Part shown: piece after piece, positions 54,532 to 63,699 of the stretch
How the letters are laid out: each line of letters begins with the position of its first letter
Position numbering within the stretch: the stretch's first letter is position 1
The notes under the pieces: generated by a model
Databases searched by the model: none
Seen by the model: the letters and a program-made list of their open reading frames with translations, nothing else
Told to the model about the DNA's origin: nothing
Program-made: the position numbers and the translations under genes
Assembly: GCA_017541325.1 (NCBI GenBank)
Contig: JAFXZI010000012.1
Coordinates: forward strand, 62,001 to 126,000
DNA length: 64,000 nucleotides
Direction: 5' to 3'
From: Bacilli bacterium
Lineage (GTDB): Bacteria; Bacillota_I; Bacilli_A; RF39; UBA660

Positions 54532-56379
54532 CTATTTCATTTTATTTTTTCTAAATAAGATAATTGCAATTGGTCCAATTGCAATAAATGAATATGCAAA
54601 TTTTAGATCAATTTGTCTTCCTGTTGCCGGTGATTGTTCTTTATTGTTTACAAATGTAGCGATGTTACTAGTAGAATTTATTGTTCCTGTAATTGTATCA
54701 GTTGTTGGTGTATATCCATTAGTAGTTTCAGTAATTGTATATACATCTCCTACTTCAATGTCTTTGATTAATATATTGTTTTGACTAGATATATTTACTG
54801 TAGCAACCCCGTTTACAAAAGTAAGTTGTGACTGTTGAAGATTTCCTCCTACATAATAATCATATGATCCATTTATACCAGTACCATTTTTTGTAATATT
54901 TATTTCTAGTTCAAATAATTCATCTACATCTGCCATATTTCCTGTTACTTCTTTATTAATTTCTAAATCACCAAAATTTGAATTTAATTGCCATACGGCA
55001 GTATAAGTAACATCTGCTGTTACTGTAGAACTTATTGTTGGAGTCCATCCCATAAATGTATATCCTGGACGAGTTGGTGTTCCAACAAATTGAGGAGTAT
55101 TAGTATTTACTTGTAAATTATTATAGACTTGATCAGCAAATACTTCTTCTCCAGTTACTCCATCTGTATAAGTAACAGTATAGACATCAACTGTAGATAT
55201 TGTATATGGATTATTCCAAGAACCATCTCCTCCATCAAAAGTTACATTTTGTTTTAAATATAGTGTTGGTCTAACTGAAGAAGTTCCATTTGTTCCGTTT
55301 GTATTTAAAGTCCCATTTGTATTTATTTGATATACATAGCTAGATCCATTAAGAGCTGGAGTAATTGTCCATTGAGTTGGTTGAGTTTTTTGAGAATCAG
55401 ATGTTGCATTTGCAGTTGCAACGTTTCTTAACCAGTTATTATTAACACAATCAGCATTTGTACTCCACGAACGAATTTGTGTATTTGTTATACATGTATT
55501 TCTAGATGTTGTTCCATTTCCCGCAGTAGCAAGTCCATAATCACTTACATACATTAATCCTAATTTTCCAGTCCATGTAACTGCTCTTGATGTATTAAAT
55601 GCTGATCCAGTAGATTTTTCAATATCTAAGAAATCTTTTGGTGTAGCATTATTAGAATTACTATTACCGCTTATTCCTCTAATATGCCAATTTGCTTCTG
55701 CAATCATATCTTTATAAGTTGTTTGTAAAGTATTAATACTTGCTGTAGTTGTTGATTGCCATCCATTATTACCAACTTGTGCAGGAGTATATACAGTTGT
55801 TCCATAGTAATAACTACCCATGTTTCTAAACATGTTTTTAGAATCTTTAATATAGTTTTCATCACCAGTTCCAGGTACAACTGTATAATTATGAGCTTGG
55901 GTACCATCCGCTAGTAATCCAGTATTTAAATAATCTGTTGGATTCATAAGCATCATTACTTCTGAATCAGACCAGTCATTACTTCCTGTACCAGCTGATG
56001 ATCCAACACCATTTCTTTTATAGTCAAAAATCCAATTACCTAAAGACTCATCTCTTATAATCTTTACAAGTTTTTCTCCACTTCTACCATGAGTGGCATC
56101 TTCAAATACTCCAATTATTCTCCATTTTTCTCCATTAAACATAATATAGTTACAAGGATTAGAACCAACATACCTTAAACTATTATCTCCTGTAACATTG
56201 TCATAGGCTAATGTATTTGTACATGTTCCATTAGTTCCTAAATTAATAACATCTGTTGTATTTGTAGGATAACTAGATACTAGTCCTGTTATGTAATCAC
56301 TTAGGAATTCGTCAGCATAAACATAAGAAGGCATAACAAAAGTAATTAATACACTAAGAATCAATATTAATTTCTTCAT
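54532..56379 (-). CDS. Pilus tip/adhesin-like surface protein with an InlB-type repeat
   Basis: 615 aa. Signal peptide (ILILSVLITFVMPSYVYA). Domain 1 (~25-390) includes YIMFNGEKWRIIGVFED and WSDSEVMMLMNP, a pattern repeated in many gut Firmicute surface proteins. An InlB B-repeat follows (GYTFMGWTP with TYTAVWQ), then a TGNMADVDELFELEI Cna_B-like domain as in the pilins. The end has a SPATG signal, hydrophobic helix and RKNKMK. ATG at 56379 with GGGAGGCG. It is first in the pilus cluster, the usual place of the tip protein; binding target unknown. Confidence 0.78.
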   Translation of the reverse strand: MKKLILILSVLITFVMPSYVYADEFLSDYITGLVSSYPTNTTDVINLGTNGTCTNTLAYDNVTGDNSLRYVGSNPCNYIMFNGEKWRIIGVFEDATHGRSGEKLVKIIRDESLGNWIFDYKRNGVGSSAGTGSNDWSDSEVMMLMNPTDYLNTGLLADGTQAHNYTVVPGTGDENYIKDSKNMFRNMGSYYYGTTVYTPAQVGNNGWQSTTTASINTLQTTYKDMIAEANWHIRGISGNSNSNNATPKDFLDIEKSTGSAFNTSRAVTWTGKLGLMYVSDYGLATAGNGTTSRNTCITNTQIRSWSTNADCVNNNWLRNVATANATSDSQKTQPTQWTITPALNGSSYVYQINTNGTLNTNGTNGTSSVRPTLYLKQNVTFDGGDGSWNNPYTISTVDVYTVTYTDGVTGEEVFADQVYNNLQVNTNTPQFVGTPTRPGYTFMGWTPTISSTVTADVTYTAVWQLNSNFGDLEINKEVTGNMADVDELFELEINITKNGTGINGSYDYYVGGNLQQSQLTFVNGVATVNISSQNNILIKDIEVGDVYTITETTNGYTPTTDTITGTINSTSNIATFVNNKEQSPATGRQIDLKFAYSFIAIGPIAIILFRKNKMK

Positions 56380-56432
56380 ATACGTTCGCCTCCCATTATT
56401 ATTATTCAATTATATTATAATAGAAAAGCGCA

Positions 56433-56461
56433 CAAAAAAAGCATGTTTTTTGACATGCTTT
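56433..56461 (-). terminator. Terminator after the 81-aa gene
   Basis: AAAGCATGT/ACATGCTTT stem with a TTTTTTTG tail on the minus strand. It separates the envelope operon from the pilus cluster. Confidence 0.8.
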
Positions 56462-56481
56462 ACACAAAAGCGCGTAAATTG

Positions 56482-56727
56482 TTATTGTAAAATAGCAATT
56501 AAACTTATGACAAGCAATGTAATTATTACAATTGTTGTCACAATAATTAGTTTTTTATTACTCTTTTCTTCCAACATATTACTTTCATAATCATCTGGAT
56601 CATATTCAACACCATTAGTATTAACTAATACATGTTCTTTTTCAGTCATATCAATATCTTTAAGATTGTTCTTATCTTTTATTTCATCTTCATAATATAG
56701 TGTATCTATTTCTTTTTTTTCACCCAT
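56482..56727 (-). CDS. Small tail-anchored acidic protein, 81 aa
   Basis: N-terminal ~58 residues are very acidic (YYEDEIKDKNNLKDIDMTEKEH, DPDDYESNMLEEK), then one membrane helix (KLIIVTTIVIITLLVISLIAIL). It sits 8 bases after rseP with AGGTGATAAT before the ATG. Unknown function. Confidence 0.65.
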   Translation of the reverse strand: MGEKKEIDTLYYEDEIKDKNNLKDIDMTEKEHVLVNTNGVEYDPDDYESNMLEEKSNKKLIIVTTIVIITLLVISLIAILQ

Positions 56728-56735
56728 ATTATCAC

Positions 56736-57800
56736 CTATTTTCCAAATATATTAAATAAATCATGACATGTAATATAAAATGCTAGAATCATTAACAAGA
56801 TAAATCCAACTAAATTAATACTTTCTTCTACTTTTGGATTTAATGGTTTACCTTTTATTTTTTCAATTATTAGTAAAAGAATTCTTCCACCATCAACAGC
56901 AGGAAATGGAAGTAAATTGATAAATCCTACATTAATACTTAAAAGTGCAGTTAATTGAACTAAAGTTGCAATTCCATACATTTTTGCTTCTCCAACTGTT
57001 GAATATATAGCAACAGGTCCACCTAATCTATTTATACTAAGATTTCCAGTAAATAATAATTGAAGAACTAATACCATTTGTCTAATTAAAGCACCTGTTT
57101 TTTGGAATGTATATCTAAGTGCATTTAAAACTCCATGTTCCATTTCTGTTTTAAATGTTATTCCATAATAGTAATGTTTTTCTCCTTCTTCAGTTTTAGC
57201 AACTGGTGTTACTTTATATTCTTTTCTCTTTCCATCTCTTTCAATTTCAAATGTAACATCACTTCCAGCTTTAACTAAAGAAAGTCTTACTTGAATATCT
57301 TCACTCGTTTTAGTTTTAGCTCCATTAATAGAAATAACTTTATCTCCTTCTTGTATTCCAGCTTTCTCCATTGGATATCCTGGAGTTAATTCATTTACTA
57401 CTGGATCCATATTAGGAGAACCAACAAATAATCCAATTGAGAATAAAAGGATTAAAGCTAAGATAAAGTTGTTTCCAGCACCCATTACTAGAATAATGAA
57501 TCTTTGCCATCCAGTTTTTGCAAACAACTTTCTTTTACGAGGAATCTTTTTACCATCCTCATCTGTTTCTTCTCCATCTTCTCCAGCTAAACTACAATAA
57601 CCACCTAATGGTATTGCACGAATAGAATATTCTGTTTCTCCTTTTCTTCTACCCCATATTTTAGGTCCCATACCAATAGAGAACTCATGAACAAATACTC
57701 CAAACTTTTTAGCAAAAAAGAAATGTCCAAACTCATGTACTAAAACAATTACTCCCAGGATAATTGCAAAGTATATTAATGTTATAAAGGCTTCTATCAT
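56736..57800 (-). CDS. rseP: Site-2 protease RseP/RasP
   Basis: Zinc intramembrane protease that cuts anti-sigma factors and leftover signal peptides. 354 aa. HEFGH (HExxH) in helix 1, a PDZ domain ([23 protein letters not shown]), and the second zinc-site motif [11 protein letters not shown] (NxxPxPxLDG). The first ATG overlaps the TGA stop of cdsA. This is the classic uppS-cdsA-rseP order. Confidence 0.96.
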   Translation of the reverse strand: MIEAFITLIYFAIILGVIVLVHEFGHFFFAKKFGVFVHEFSIGMGPKIWGRRKGETEYSIRAIPLGGYCSLAGEDGEETDEDGKKIPRKRKLFAKTGWQRFIILVMGAGNNFILALILLFSIGLFVGSPNMDPVVNELTPGYPMEKAGIQEGDKVISINGAKTKTSEDIQVRLSLVKAGSDVTFEIERDGKRKEYKVTPVAKTEEGEKHYYYGITFKTEMEHGVLNALRYTFQKTGALIRQMVLVLQLLFTGNLSINRLGGPVAIYSTVGEAKMYGIATLVQLTALLSINVGFINLLPFPAVDGGRILLLIIEKIKGKPLNPKVEESINLVGFILLMILAFYITCHDLFNIFGK

Positions 57801-58594
57801 AGAATCACCATAAATAATAATAGTCCTAAAGTAACAAAGATAGAACTATCTAAACGATCTAGTATTCCTCCATGTCCTGGGATTAAATTAGAGAAATCTT
57901 TTTTATTATAAAATCTTTTAATGGCAGAAAATACTAAATCTCCTATTTGTCCAACAATAGTAAGAACTAAAGTAACTACTGAAATAACTACCAAGTTAAT
58001 ACCAGGAGTTATAAAAGTAATAAAGAATAATACTGATATTATAGTCCCCATAATACTACCACCAATTGATCCTTCAATTGTCTTTTTAGGAGATATACTT
58101 GTTAATTTTGTTCTACCTATAAACTTTCCTGTTACAAGTGCAAAAGTATCAGTAATACAACTAATTAAGAATATATATATAACATAACTTAAACTATAAT
58201 TTCTAAGTAGTATTAATAAATTTAAACTAATACCAATAAATAGTGTTGCACCTACTAGAAATAATGCATCATCTACATTATATTTCTTATTATCATTAAT
58301 AAAGACAATTGGAAATAATAAGAAAAATATCATAAATGCAACTAATCTATAATCTACAGTTATTATAAGATTACTAGATGTATAATTATTCATCGTTAAA
58401 AATGCAACTAAAACATAAGAGAACAATTCCATAATAAATGGTATTTCTCTTTGACTACGTCTAACTTTAAATATTTCATATAAAGCCATAATTGAAACTA
58501 AAGTAACTAAAATATCAAATGGTAATCCTCCAATTACTAAAAGAGGAACACATATACATATAAGAATAAGTGCACTAATAATTCTTGTTTTCAT
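57797..58594 (-). CDS. cdsA: Phosphatidate cytidylyltransferase
   Basis: Makes CDP-diacylglycerol. 265 aa and polytopic. The family signature [21 protein letters not shown] followed by ILDRLDS is complete. The stop is TGA overlapping ATGA with rseP, direct evidence that TGA is not read as Trp here. Starts immediately after the uppS stop. Confidence 0.97.
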   Translation of the reverse strand: MKTRIISALILICICVPLLVIGGLPFDILVTLVSIMALYEIFKVRRSQREIPFIMELFSYVLVAFLTMNNYTSSNLIITVDYRLVAFMIFFLLFPIVFINDNKKYNVDDALFLVGATLFIGISLNLLILLRNYSLSYVIYIFLISCITDTFALVTGKFIGRTKLTSISPKKTIEGSIGGSIMGTIISVLFFITFITPGINLVVISVVTLVLTIVGQIGDLVFSAIKRFYNKKDFSNLIPGHGGILDRLDSSIFVTLGLLLFMVIL

Positions 58595-59287
58595 CTAACC
58601 ACCAAACCTTCTTTTTCTTTTATTATATTCATCTATTGCTAAATCAAATTGTTCACTTTTAAAATCAGGAAAATATACATTAGTAAAATACATTTCTGAA
58701 TAAGCAAGTTGGTATAACATAAAATTACTAATTCTTTCTTCTCCACTAGTTCTTATTAAAAAATCTATAGGTGGAAGATTATGATATAAATAATTATTAA
58801 AATCAAAATTATCTAAATCTACTTTTCCTTCTTTGTAATCAAGAGCTAATTTTTTAGCAGCATCTTCTATTTCAGCTTGACCACCATAATTTAAACAAAT
58901 ATTAAATGTACCAACTGTACCATTTTTTGTTCTCTCTTCTAAGGCATCTATAGCTTTTAAAACATCTTTTCTTAAGTTATCACGTCTTCCAGAAATAATA
59001 ACTCTAATCCCATTTTTTTCAAACTTAGAAACTGTACTTTTAAATTTCTTTATTAATAAATCCATCAAGTATCCAACTTCATCTTCACTTCTTTTAAAAT
59101 TTTCTGTTGAGAATGCAAATACACTTAAATATTTAACACCACATTTAAATATATACATTCCTACTTCTTCTAATGTTTTACTACCTTCAAGATGACCTAA
59201 ACTAGGATTCTTTCCTCTTTCTTTAGCCCATCTTCTATTACCATCCATAATAATTGCCACATGTTTTGGCATAACTTTATCTTGCAC
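58595..59287 (-). CDS. uppS: Isoprenyl (undecaprenyl) diphosphate synthase
   Basis: Makes the C55 carrier for wall synthesis. 230 aa. HVAIIMDGNRRWAKERG, FAFSTENFKRS, ICLNYGGQAEI and LIRTSGEERISNFMLYQLAYSE are the canonical motifs. The GTG at 59287 is 4 bases from GGGTGA; an ATG at 59272 (MPKHVAII) is possible. Confidence 0.97.
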   Translation of the reverse strand: MQDKVMPKHVAIIMDGNRRWAKERGKNPSLGHLEGSKTLEEVGMYIFKCGVKYLSVFAFSTENFKRSEDEVGYLMDLLIKKFKSTVSKFEKNGIRVIISGRRDNLRKDVLKAIDALEERTKNGTVGTFNICLNYGGQAEIEDAAKKLALDYKEGKVDLDNFDFNNYLYHNLPPIDFLIRTSGEERISNFMLYQLAYSEMYFTNVYFPDFKSEQFDLAIDEYNKRKRRFGG

Positions 59288-59305
59288 AACATCACCCTAC
59301 TTAAA

Positions 59306-59334
59306 ATTATAATATACTTTGACTCATTTTTAAA
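59306..59334 (-). promoter_or_regulatory. Promoter of uppS-cdsA-rseP
   Basis: Minus strand: -35 TTTAAA (59329-59334), 17-bp spacer, -10 TATAAT (59306-59311). Confidence 0.55.
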
Positions 59335-59340
59335 GAAAAT

Positions 59341-59366
59341 AAAAAAATATATCAAAGATATATTTT
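59341..59366 (-). terminator. Terminator after rpsP-khpA
   Basis: AAAATATATC/GATATATTTT stem, T-run on the minus strand, ahead of the uppS promoter. Confidence 0.75.
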
Positions 59367-59367
59367 A

Positions 59368-59616
59368 CTAAAAACTTTCTATATTTATTTTTACATATTT
59401 ATTGTTATCTAGAAAACTACTAGCTTGAACTAAAGTTCTTATTGCATTAGCTGTTTTACCATTCTTACCAATTACTCTTCCCATATCTTCATTATCAATC
59501 ATAACTTCAATAAGGATTTCATTTTCATTGTCTGATGGAAATTCTTTTACATTAACAGAATCTTTATTAACAGCAACTGCTTTTACTAATTCTAATGTTA
59601 AAGCTACTAAATCCAT
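59368..59616 (-). CDS. khpA: KH-domain RNA-binding protein KhpA
   Basis: 82 aa. One type II KH domain with the loop RVIGKNGKTANAIRTL (GxxG). RNA-binding partner of KhpB in cell-size and sRNA control. Two bases after rpsP, the normal order. Confidence 0.94.
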   Translation of the reverse strand: MDLVALTLELVKAVAVNKDSVNVKEFPSDNENEILIEVMIDNEDMGRVIGKNGKTANAIRTLVQASSFLDNNKYVKINIESF

Positions 59617-59618
59617 AA

Positions 59619-59897
59619 TTATTTACTCTCTTTCTTTTTAGAATCAGCAAATTTTTGCATAACTCCAGCTTTACTTAATAGATTTCTAACAGTATCAGTT
59701 GGTTCTGCACCATTGTTTAACCATTTTAATGCTACTTCTTCATTAATATTAACTGTAGCTGGATTAGTTAATGGATTATAAGTTCCAACTAATTCAATAT
59801 ATTGACCATCACGAGGACGTCTTGAATCACTGGCAACTATTCTATAAACTGGTTTTTTCTTTGCACCCATTCTAGTTAATCTAATTTTAACTGCCAT
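59619..59897 (-). CDS. rpsP: 30S ribosomal protein S16
   Basis: 92 aa. [20 protein letters not shown] is the family start; [18 protein letters not shown] follows. The ATG at 59897 is set by GGAGGTAAAT; the ORF could extend upstream but the family starts here. Operon with khpA. Confidence 0.98.
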   Translation of the reverse strand: MAVKIRLTRMGAKKKPVYRIVASDSRRPRDGQYIELVGTYNPLTNPATVNINEEVALKWLNNGAEPTDTVRNLLSKAGVMQKFADSKKKESK

Positions 59898-59972
59898 ATT
59901 TACCTCCCACATCAAAACTTCATAAATATTATATATGTTTATTAAAAAAGTGTCAAGAAATTTTTGTTAACA

Positions 59973-60004
59973 ATAAAAAAGAAGTATTAGAAATCTAATA
60001 CTTC
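59973..60004 (-). terminator. Terminator of the ABC exporter gene
   Basis: AGAAGTATTAG/CTAATACTTCT stem, then six T. The stem overlaps the last codons. Confidence 0.8.
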
Positions 60005-61720
60005 TGGACTATATAACTTCTTATATAGCTTAGAACTCTTCATTAATTCTTTGTGATTTCCAGAATCAACTACTCTTCCTTCATCAACCATATAAATTAA
60101 ATCAGCATCCATAATAGTAGAGAGTCTATGAGCAACTATTACGATAGTATGCGTTTTAACTAAGTCATCTATAGTCTTCTTTATATATTCTTGTGATTCA
60201 TTATCAAGTGCAGATGTAGCTTCATCAAATAAAATTACTTTAGTATTTTTAAGAAGTGTTCTAGCAATCGCAATACGTTGCTTTTGTCCTCCTGATAAGT
60301 TAACTCCACCTTCACCTATAACTGTTTCATATCCTTCTGGTAATGACATAATATAGTCATCTATATATGCAAGTTTACAAACATGTCTAACTTCTTCTAA
60401 TGTAACATCTTCTTTAACTACTTTAAAGTTATCCATAATACTTGTATTAAATAAATATGGTGTTTGTCTAATAACAGAAATATTATCTCTTAAACTATCT
60501 TCTGTTAAATCTTTTATATCAATACCATTTACAAGAATACTACCATTAGTACTATCAAAGTATCTTAATAATAAATTGAATAAAGTTGATTTACCTTCAC
60601 CAGATTTACCAACAACAGCGATCTTCTTATTAGGTTCAATCTTCATATTAAAATCTTTAAGTACTAATTCTTCATCATCACGATATTTAAAGTCTACATG
60701 ATCAAATGTAATATTTACTTTTTTATCTTTAAGAACTTTAGTTCCAAATTTTTCATCTGGATATAATTTATTATTAATGATTTCATCTATTCTTTTTAGT
60801 GAAACTGTTACTTTATTATAACTAATTCCAAATTCAGATAATGATTCAACTACATCATCTATTCTCCATATATACTTTTCAACTACGATAAAAGATGCAA
60901 GTGCTATATTACCATTAAATACTTGATATCCTAAAGTTAAAAGTATGAAAAATTGTATTACAAAATAACATAAGTTATTAAGTCCATAATAAATAGTTTC
61001 ATTTACTCCAACTTTTCTTTGCTTATTAAATAAATCTTCTATGTTAAGAAACATTCTTCTATTAATATTATCTTTTATTCCTAATGCTTTAATTTCTCTT
61101 ATACCAGTAATATTTTGTGTTGCCACTTTAACATATTTATCAGACTCTTTTTTAATATCTTCATGTATTCTTTTAAGTCTTGGATAATATACATTTGAAA
61201 GTAAAAACATAACAACACATAAGAATAATAATTCAAGCCCTACATATATAGAAACTGTAAAAGTAATAAAGACAATTATAATAGCAATAACTAAACGACA
61301 TGTTAATTTAATTAATCTATTTAAAAGATCTAAGATTCGATCTGGGTCATTAGTCATACGGTTTATGAATTCACCAACCCCTATATCTTCATGTCCAATC
61401 GCTACCATATCAGATACTTTTACATATAAATCTTTTGTAACATTTTCCATGAATTTCTTTTCTAATTTGTTATATAAAAGACCTGTAGGTATTTGAATAA
61501 ATACCCAGGCAATTAGAATTATCGAACTCCACATAATTAAATATTTAAAAAATAAACCTTGATTTCCATCTGCAAGAGCTTGGAAAGCATTAGCCCATAT
61601 GAAGGCATTTAATAATGGTTCAAAGTATTTAAGGACAGTAAGTATTAAATAAGTAATAAGTTTGGCTTTATCTTTCTTAAAATATCGAAACAATATTTTA
61701 AAATGTTTAATTTTTTTCAT
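59987..61720 (-). CDS. ABC exporter half-transporter (MsbA/multidrug type)
   Basis: 577 aa. Six-helix membrane domain (EFINRMTNDPDRIL coupling region), then an ATPase with Walker A VGKSGEGKST, signature LSGGQKQRIAIARTLL, Walker B ILFDEATSALD and the H-loop VAHRLSTI. Stand-alone half-transporter, so probably a homodimer. Substrate unknown: drug, lipid or peptide. It lies behind a leader ORF and terminator that suggest inducible expression. Confidence 0.9.
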   Translation of the reverse strand: MKKIKHFKILFRYFKKDKAKLITYLILTVLKYFEPLLNAFIWANAFQALADGNQGLFFKYLIMWSSIILIAWVFIQIPTGLLYNKLEKKFMENVTKDLYVKVSDMVAIGHEDIGVGEFINRMTNDPDRILDLLNRLIKLTCRLVIAIIIVFITFTVSIYVGLELLFLCVVMFLLSNVYYPRLKRIHEDIKKESDKYVKVATQNITGIREIKALGIKDNINRRMFLNIEDLFNKQRKVGVNETIYYGLNNLCYFVIQFFILLTLGYQVFNGNIALASFIVVEKYIWRIDDVVESLSEFGISYNKVTVSLKRIDEIINNKLYPDEKFGTKVLKDKKVNITFDHVDFKYRDDEELVLKDFNMKIEPNKKIAVVGKSGEGKSTLFNLLLRYFDSTNGSILVNGIDIKDLTEDSLRDNISVIRQTPYLFNTSIMDNFKVVKEDVTLEEVRHVCKLAYIDDYIMSLPEGYETVIGEGGVNLSGGQKQRIAIARTLLKNTKVILFDEATSALDNESQEYIKKTIDDLVKTHTIVIVAHRLSTIMDADLIYMVDEGRVVDSGNHKELMKSSKLYKKLYSPEVLDF

Positions 61721-61732
61721 ATCTTACCTCCA

Positions 61733-61761
61733 TAAAAAAATAACTATTTGGCATAGTTATT
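61733..61761 (-). terminator. Attenuator-like terminator between the leader ORF and the ABC exporter
   Basis: AATAACTAT/ATAGTTATT stem, then seven T, only 13 bases before the exporter ATG. Confidence 0.7.
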
Positions 61762-61778
61762 ACAAGTTTATCTCAAGA

Positions 61779-61856
61779 TTATAACACGTGAGAAAACTCA
61801 CTAATAATTCTATCACCATTAAGTTTAAATATATTTTTTTGAATTTTTATGCTCAT
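61779..61856 (-). CDS. Putative 25-codon leader peptide upstream of the ABC exporter
   Basis: ATG at 61856 with an excellent site AGAGAGGAGTGAGAAA; reads MSIKIQKNIF, then KLNGDRIISE, then FSHVL and a TAA stop. Too short for the ORF list. Its own ribosome site (GTGAGAAAA) can pair over 9 bases with TTTTCTCAC near its stop, and the exporter attenuator follows. The layout resembles the bmrB leader of bmrCD in Bacillus, where ribosome stalling opens the terminator. Inferred, not proven. Confidence 0.5.
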   Translation of the reverse strand: MSIKIQKNIFKLNGDRIISEFSHVL

Positions 61857-61904
61857 TTTCTCACTCCTCTCTTTTTAAAAATTCAATATAAACTTATCAT
61901 AGAT

Positions 61905-61940
61905 GCAAAAGGATGTCAACAACTTTTTGTTAACATCCAC
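61905..61940 (-). terminator. Terminator overlapping the end of the 173-aa gene
   Basis: GGATGTTAACAA/TTGTTGACATCC stem with a short T tail. Confidence 0.6.
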
Positions 61941-62451
61941 TTTTTTCTTTTTTTGGAAATTTTTGTTTTCCAATTGATAAATCTCTTGTTCTCTCAGCAA
62001 CTTGATCTTCAAATTCTTGAACAGTTTCTAATCTTCTACTTTCTTGTTCTAAAATTATATCCACTTCATCTTTAGCAATTCCTTCTTGATGAATTAAACT
62101 AAAAGTAATTAATGAATTAAGATGATTACAAGTTTGTTTAGCTTGTTGATATCCAGAAAATACTTCATGAACCAACCAAGCATTTGTACATTCTCCATCA
62201 ACAATATCAGGAACTTCCATCATTCCATTTAATGACTGATAAGTTTTAAATGGAAAAACTACTTTATAAGCAGGAACTTGTTTTCCATCACCATAATATC
62301 TTGTTCTTTCTTCTGTTACAAAACATTTAGTTACAATATATGCTGATATTTGATAATTTGGCTCAATTCCATCTACACCAGCTTTAAATCCCTTACGTTC
62401 TAGCAATGGAAGAATTGCATATTTTATTGGATAATTCATTCCTATTTCCAT
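61930..62451 (-). CDS. Uncharacterised 173-aa protein
   Basis: Not recognised. Soluble, with VKTC-like patches absent; features are ISAYIVTKCFVTEERTRYYG near 35-54, EVPDIVDGECTNAWLVHEVF near 80-99, and a C-terminal helix ending in the basic QKFPKKEKSGC. No membrane segment. ATG at 62451 has AAGGAGAGAGTATT. Single gene with its own terminator. Confidence 0.7.
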   Translation of the reverse strand: MEIGMNYPIKYAILPLLERKGFKAGVDGIEPNYQISAYIVTKCFVTEERTRYYGDGKQVPAYKVVFPFKTYQSLNGMMEVPDIVDGECTNAWLVHEVFSGYQQAKQTCNHLNSLITFSLIHQEGIAKDEVDIILEQESRRLETVQEFEDQVAERTRDLSIGKQKFPKKEKSGC

Positions 62452-62512
62452 AATACTCTCTCCTTTTTTGTTAGGTTATTATAACACAGTTATTATTTTT
62501 TACAAGTAGAAT

Positions 62513-63157
62513 CTATTCTCCATCATAAATATATTCATATGTTGATTTTTTACCATCTCTATTTATTAGGCAAATCGCACAATTTTTAGGAGTTTTTTCT
62601 TTAGCATACCACTCTGGACTTTTATGAAACCAATCCATTAAAAATGCTTTTATAACCGCTCCATGCGTAACAATTATTAAAGTATCTTTATCATCTCTAA
62701 AAATAGTATCAATAAATTGTTTAGTTCTAAGTGCAACATCAAAAGGGGCTTCTCCCTGTGGAAGTCTTGCATAAAACTTTCCTTCATTTTGATAATAATT
62801 ATCATAAAAAGAAAATTGATCTGGATATTTTTCTTTTATTACATCTATTTCTTTATCACTAAAAAGTCCATATCTTTGTTCAATTAATGTAACATCTTCT
62901 CTAATATCTTTAATATCTAAATAAGAATTAATAATAGATGCAGTCTCTCTTGTTCTTTCAAAAGGACTAACCCACATAACAGAATTATCTAAATCTATCT
63001 CATTATCTTTTAAATATTTTAATAAAAACTTTCCTGCTTTATCAGCTTGTTTCCTACCCTTATCAGTTAATATTACTTTATGATCAGGTAATCCTATTTT
63101 ATAATTTTCTTTAGTGTTTTGCATTGATTCTCCATGTCTAACTAAGAATATTTTCAT
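62513..63157 (-). CDS. Histidine phosphatase (phosphoglycerate-mutase-like)
   Basis: 214 aa. Phosphohistidine motif FLVRHGESMQN at the start, the second-arginine region SPFERTRETA and the second His in IIVTHGAVIKAF. Length and the LPQGEAPFD segment suggest a cofactor-dependent phosphatase (GpmB/CobC-like) rather than glycolytic mutase. Overlaps the 181-aa gene by 4 bases, so they are coupled. Confidence 0.88.
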   Translation of the reverse strand: MKIFLVRHGESMQNTKENYKIGLPDHKVILTDKGRKQADKAGKFLLKYLKDNEIDLDNSVMWVSPFERTRETASIINSYLDIKDIREDVTLIEQRYGLFSDKEIDVIKEKYPDQFSFYDNYYQNEGKFYARLPQGEAPFDVALRTKQFIDTIFRDDKDTLIIVTHGAVIKAFLMDWFHKSPEWYAKEKTPKNCAICLINRDGKKSTYEYIYDGE

Positions 63158-63699
63158 ATTACTTCTTCTCCTTTTTGAACAAATTCTAAATACTCTTTTG
63201 CTGTTATATGTTTATTTGGCTTTATAAATTCATATATTTTTATCTCATTAAGTTCTAAATCATTAATATTATACTTTTTCAATGTATCTATATATTTTAA
63301 ATATTGATATTTTAATAATTCTTCAAGAGAAGAAAACTCATGTATCCCTCTATTAAGATAGTCAGCATGTTCAAACCAATTCCATTTATCATTTTCTTTA
63401 TAACATAAAAAACTATGAGTAGGATAATTATTGTTATAAGATAGATCAACTATTTCAAAAAATGTTTTAACTTCATAATTATTTTTACTAAACCATTCTC
63501 TTTCAAATTCAACTTGATCCCAACAATTGCCTATTTTATTTTTTTCTATATCAGAACTACTAGATAAAATGTAATTATTAAACCAATCATCATTAAAATT
63601 CGAATCATTTTCTCTATATATTTTTCCACTTTTAGTTAAATATCCATAATTAATAGATTCCATATATTTTAATAGTTCTTTAGGATTATCTATATTCAT
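63154..63699 (-). CDS. Transglutaminase/papain-like fold protein, 181 aa
   Basis: GNCWDQVEFEREWF places Cys59 in the usual nucleophile motif, with THSFLCYKENDKWNWFEHAD supplying His and Asp. The order C-H-D and the W(N)WFEHAD motif are those of small Firmicute transglutaminase-like enzymes. Cytoplasmic. It directly follows the ABC-F gene: its ATG adjoins the TAA of that gene. Confidence 0.65.
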   Translation of the reverse strand: MNIDNPKELLKYMESINYGYLTKSGKIYRENDSNFNDDWFNNYILSSSSDIEKNKIGNCWDQVEFEREWFSKNNYEVKTFFEIVDLSYNNNYPTHSFLCYKENDKWNWFEHADYLNRGIHEFSSLEELLKYQYLKYIDTLKKYNINDLELNEIKIYEFIKPNKHITAKEYLEFVQKGEEVI

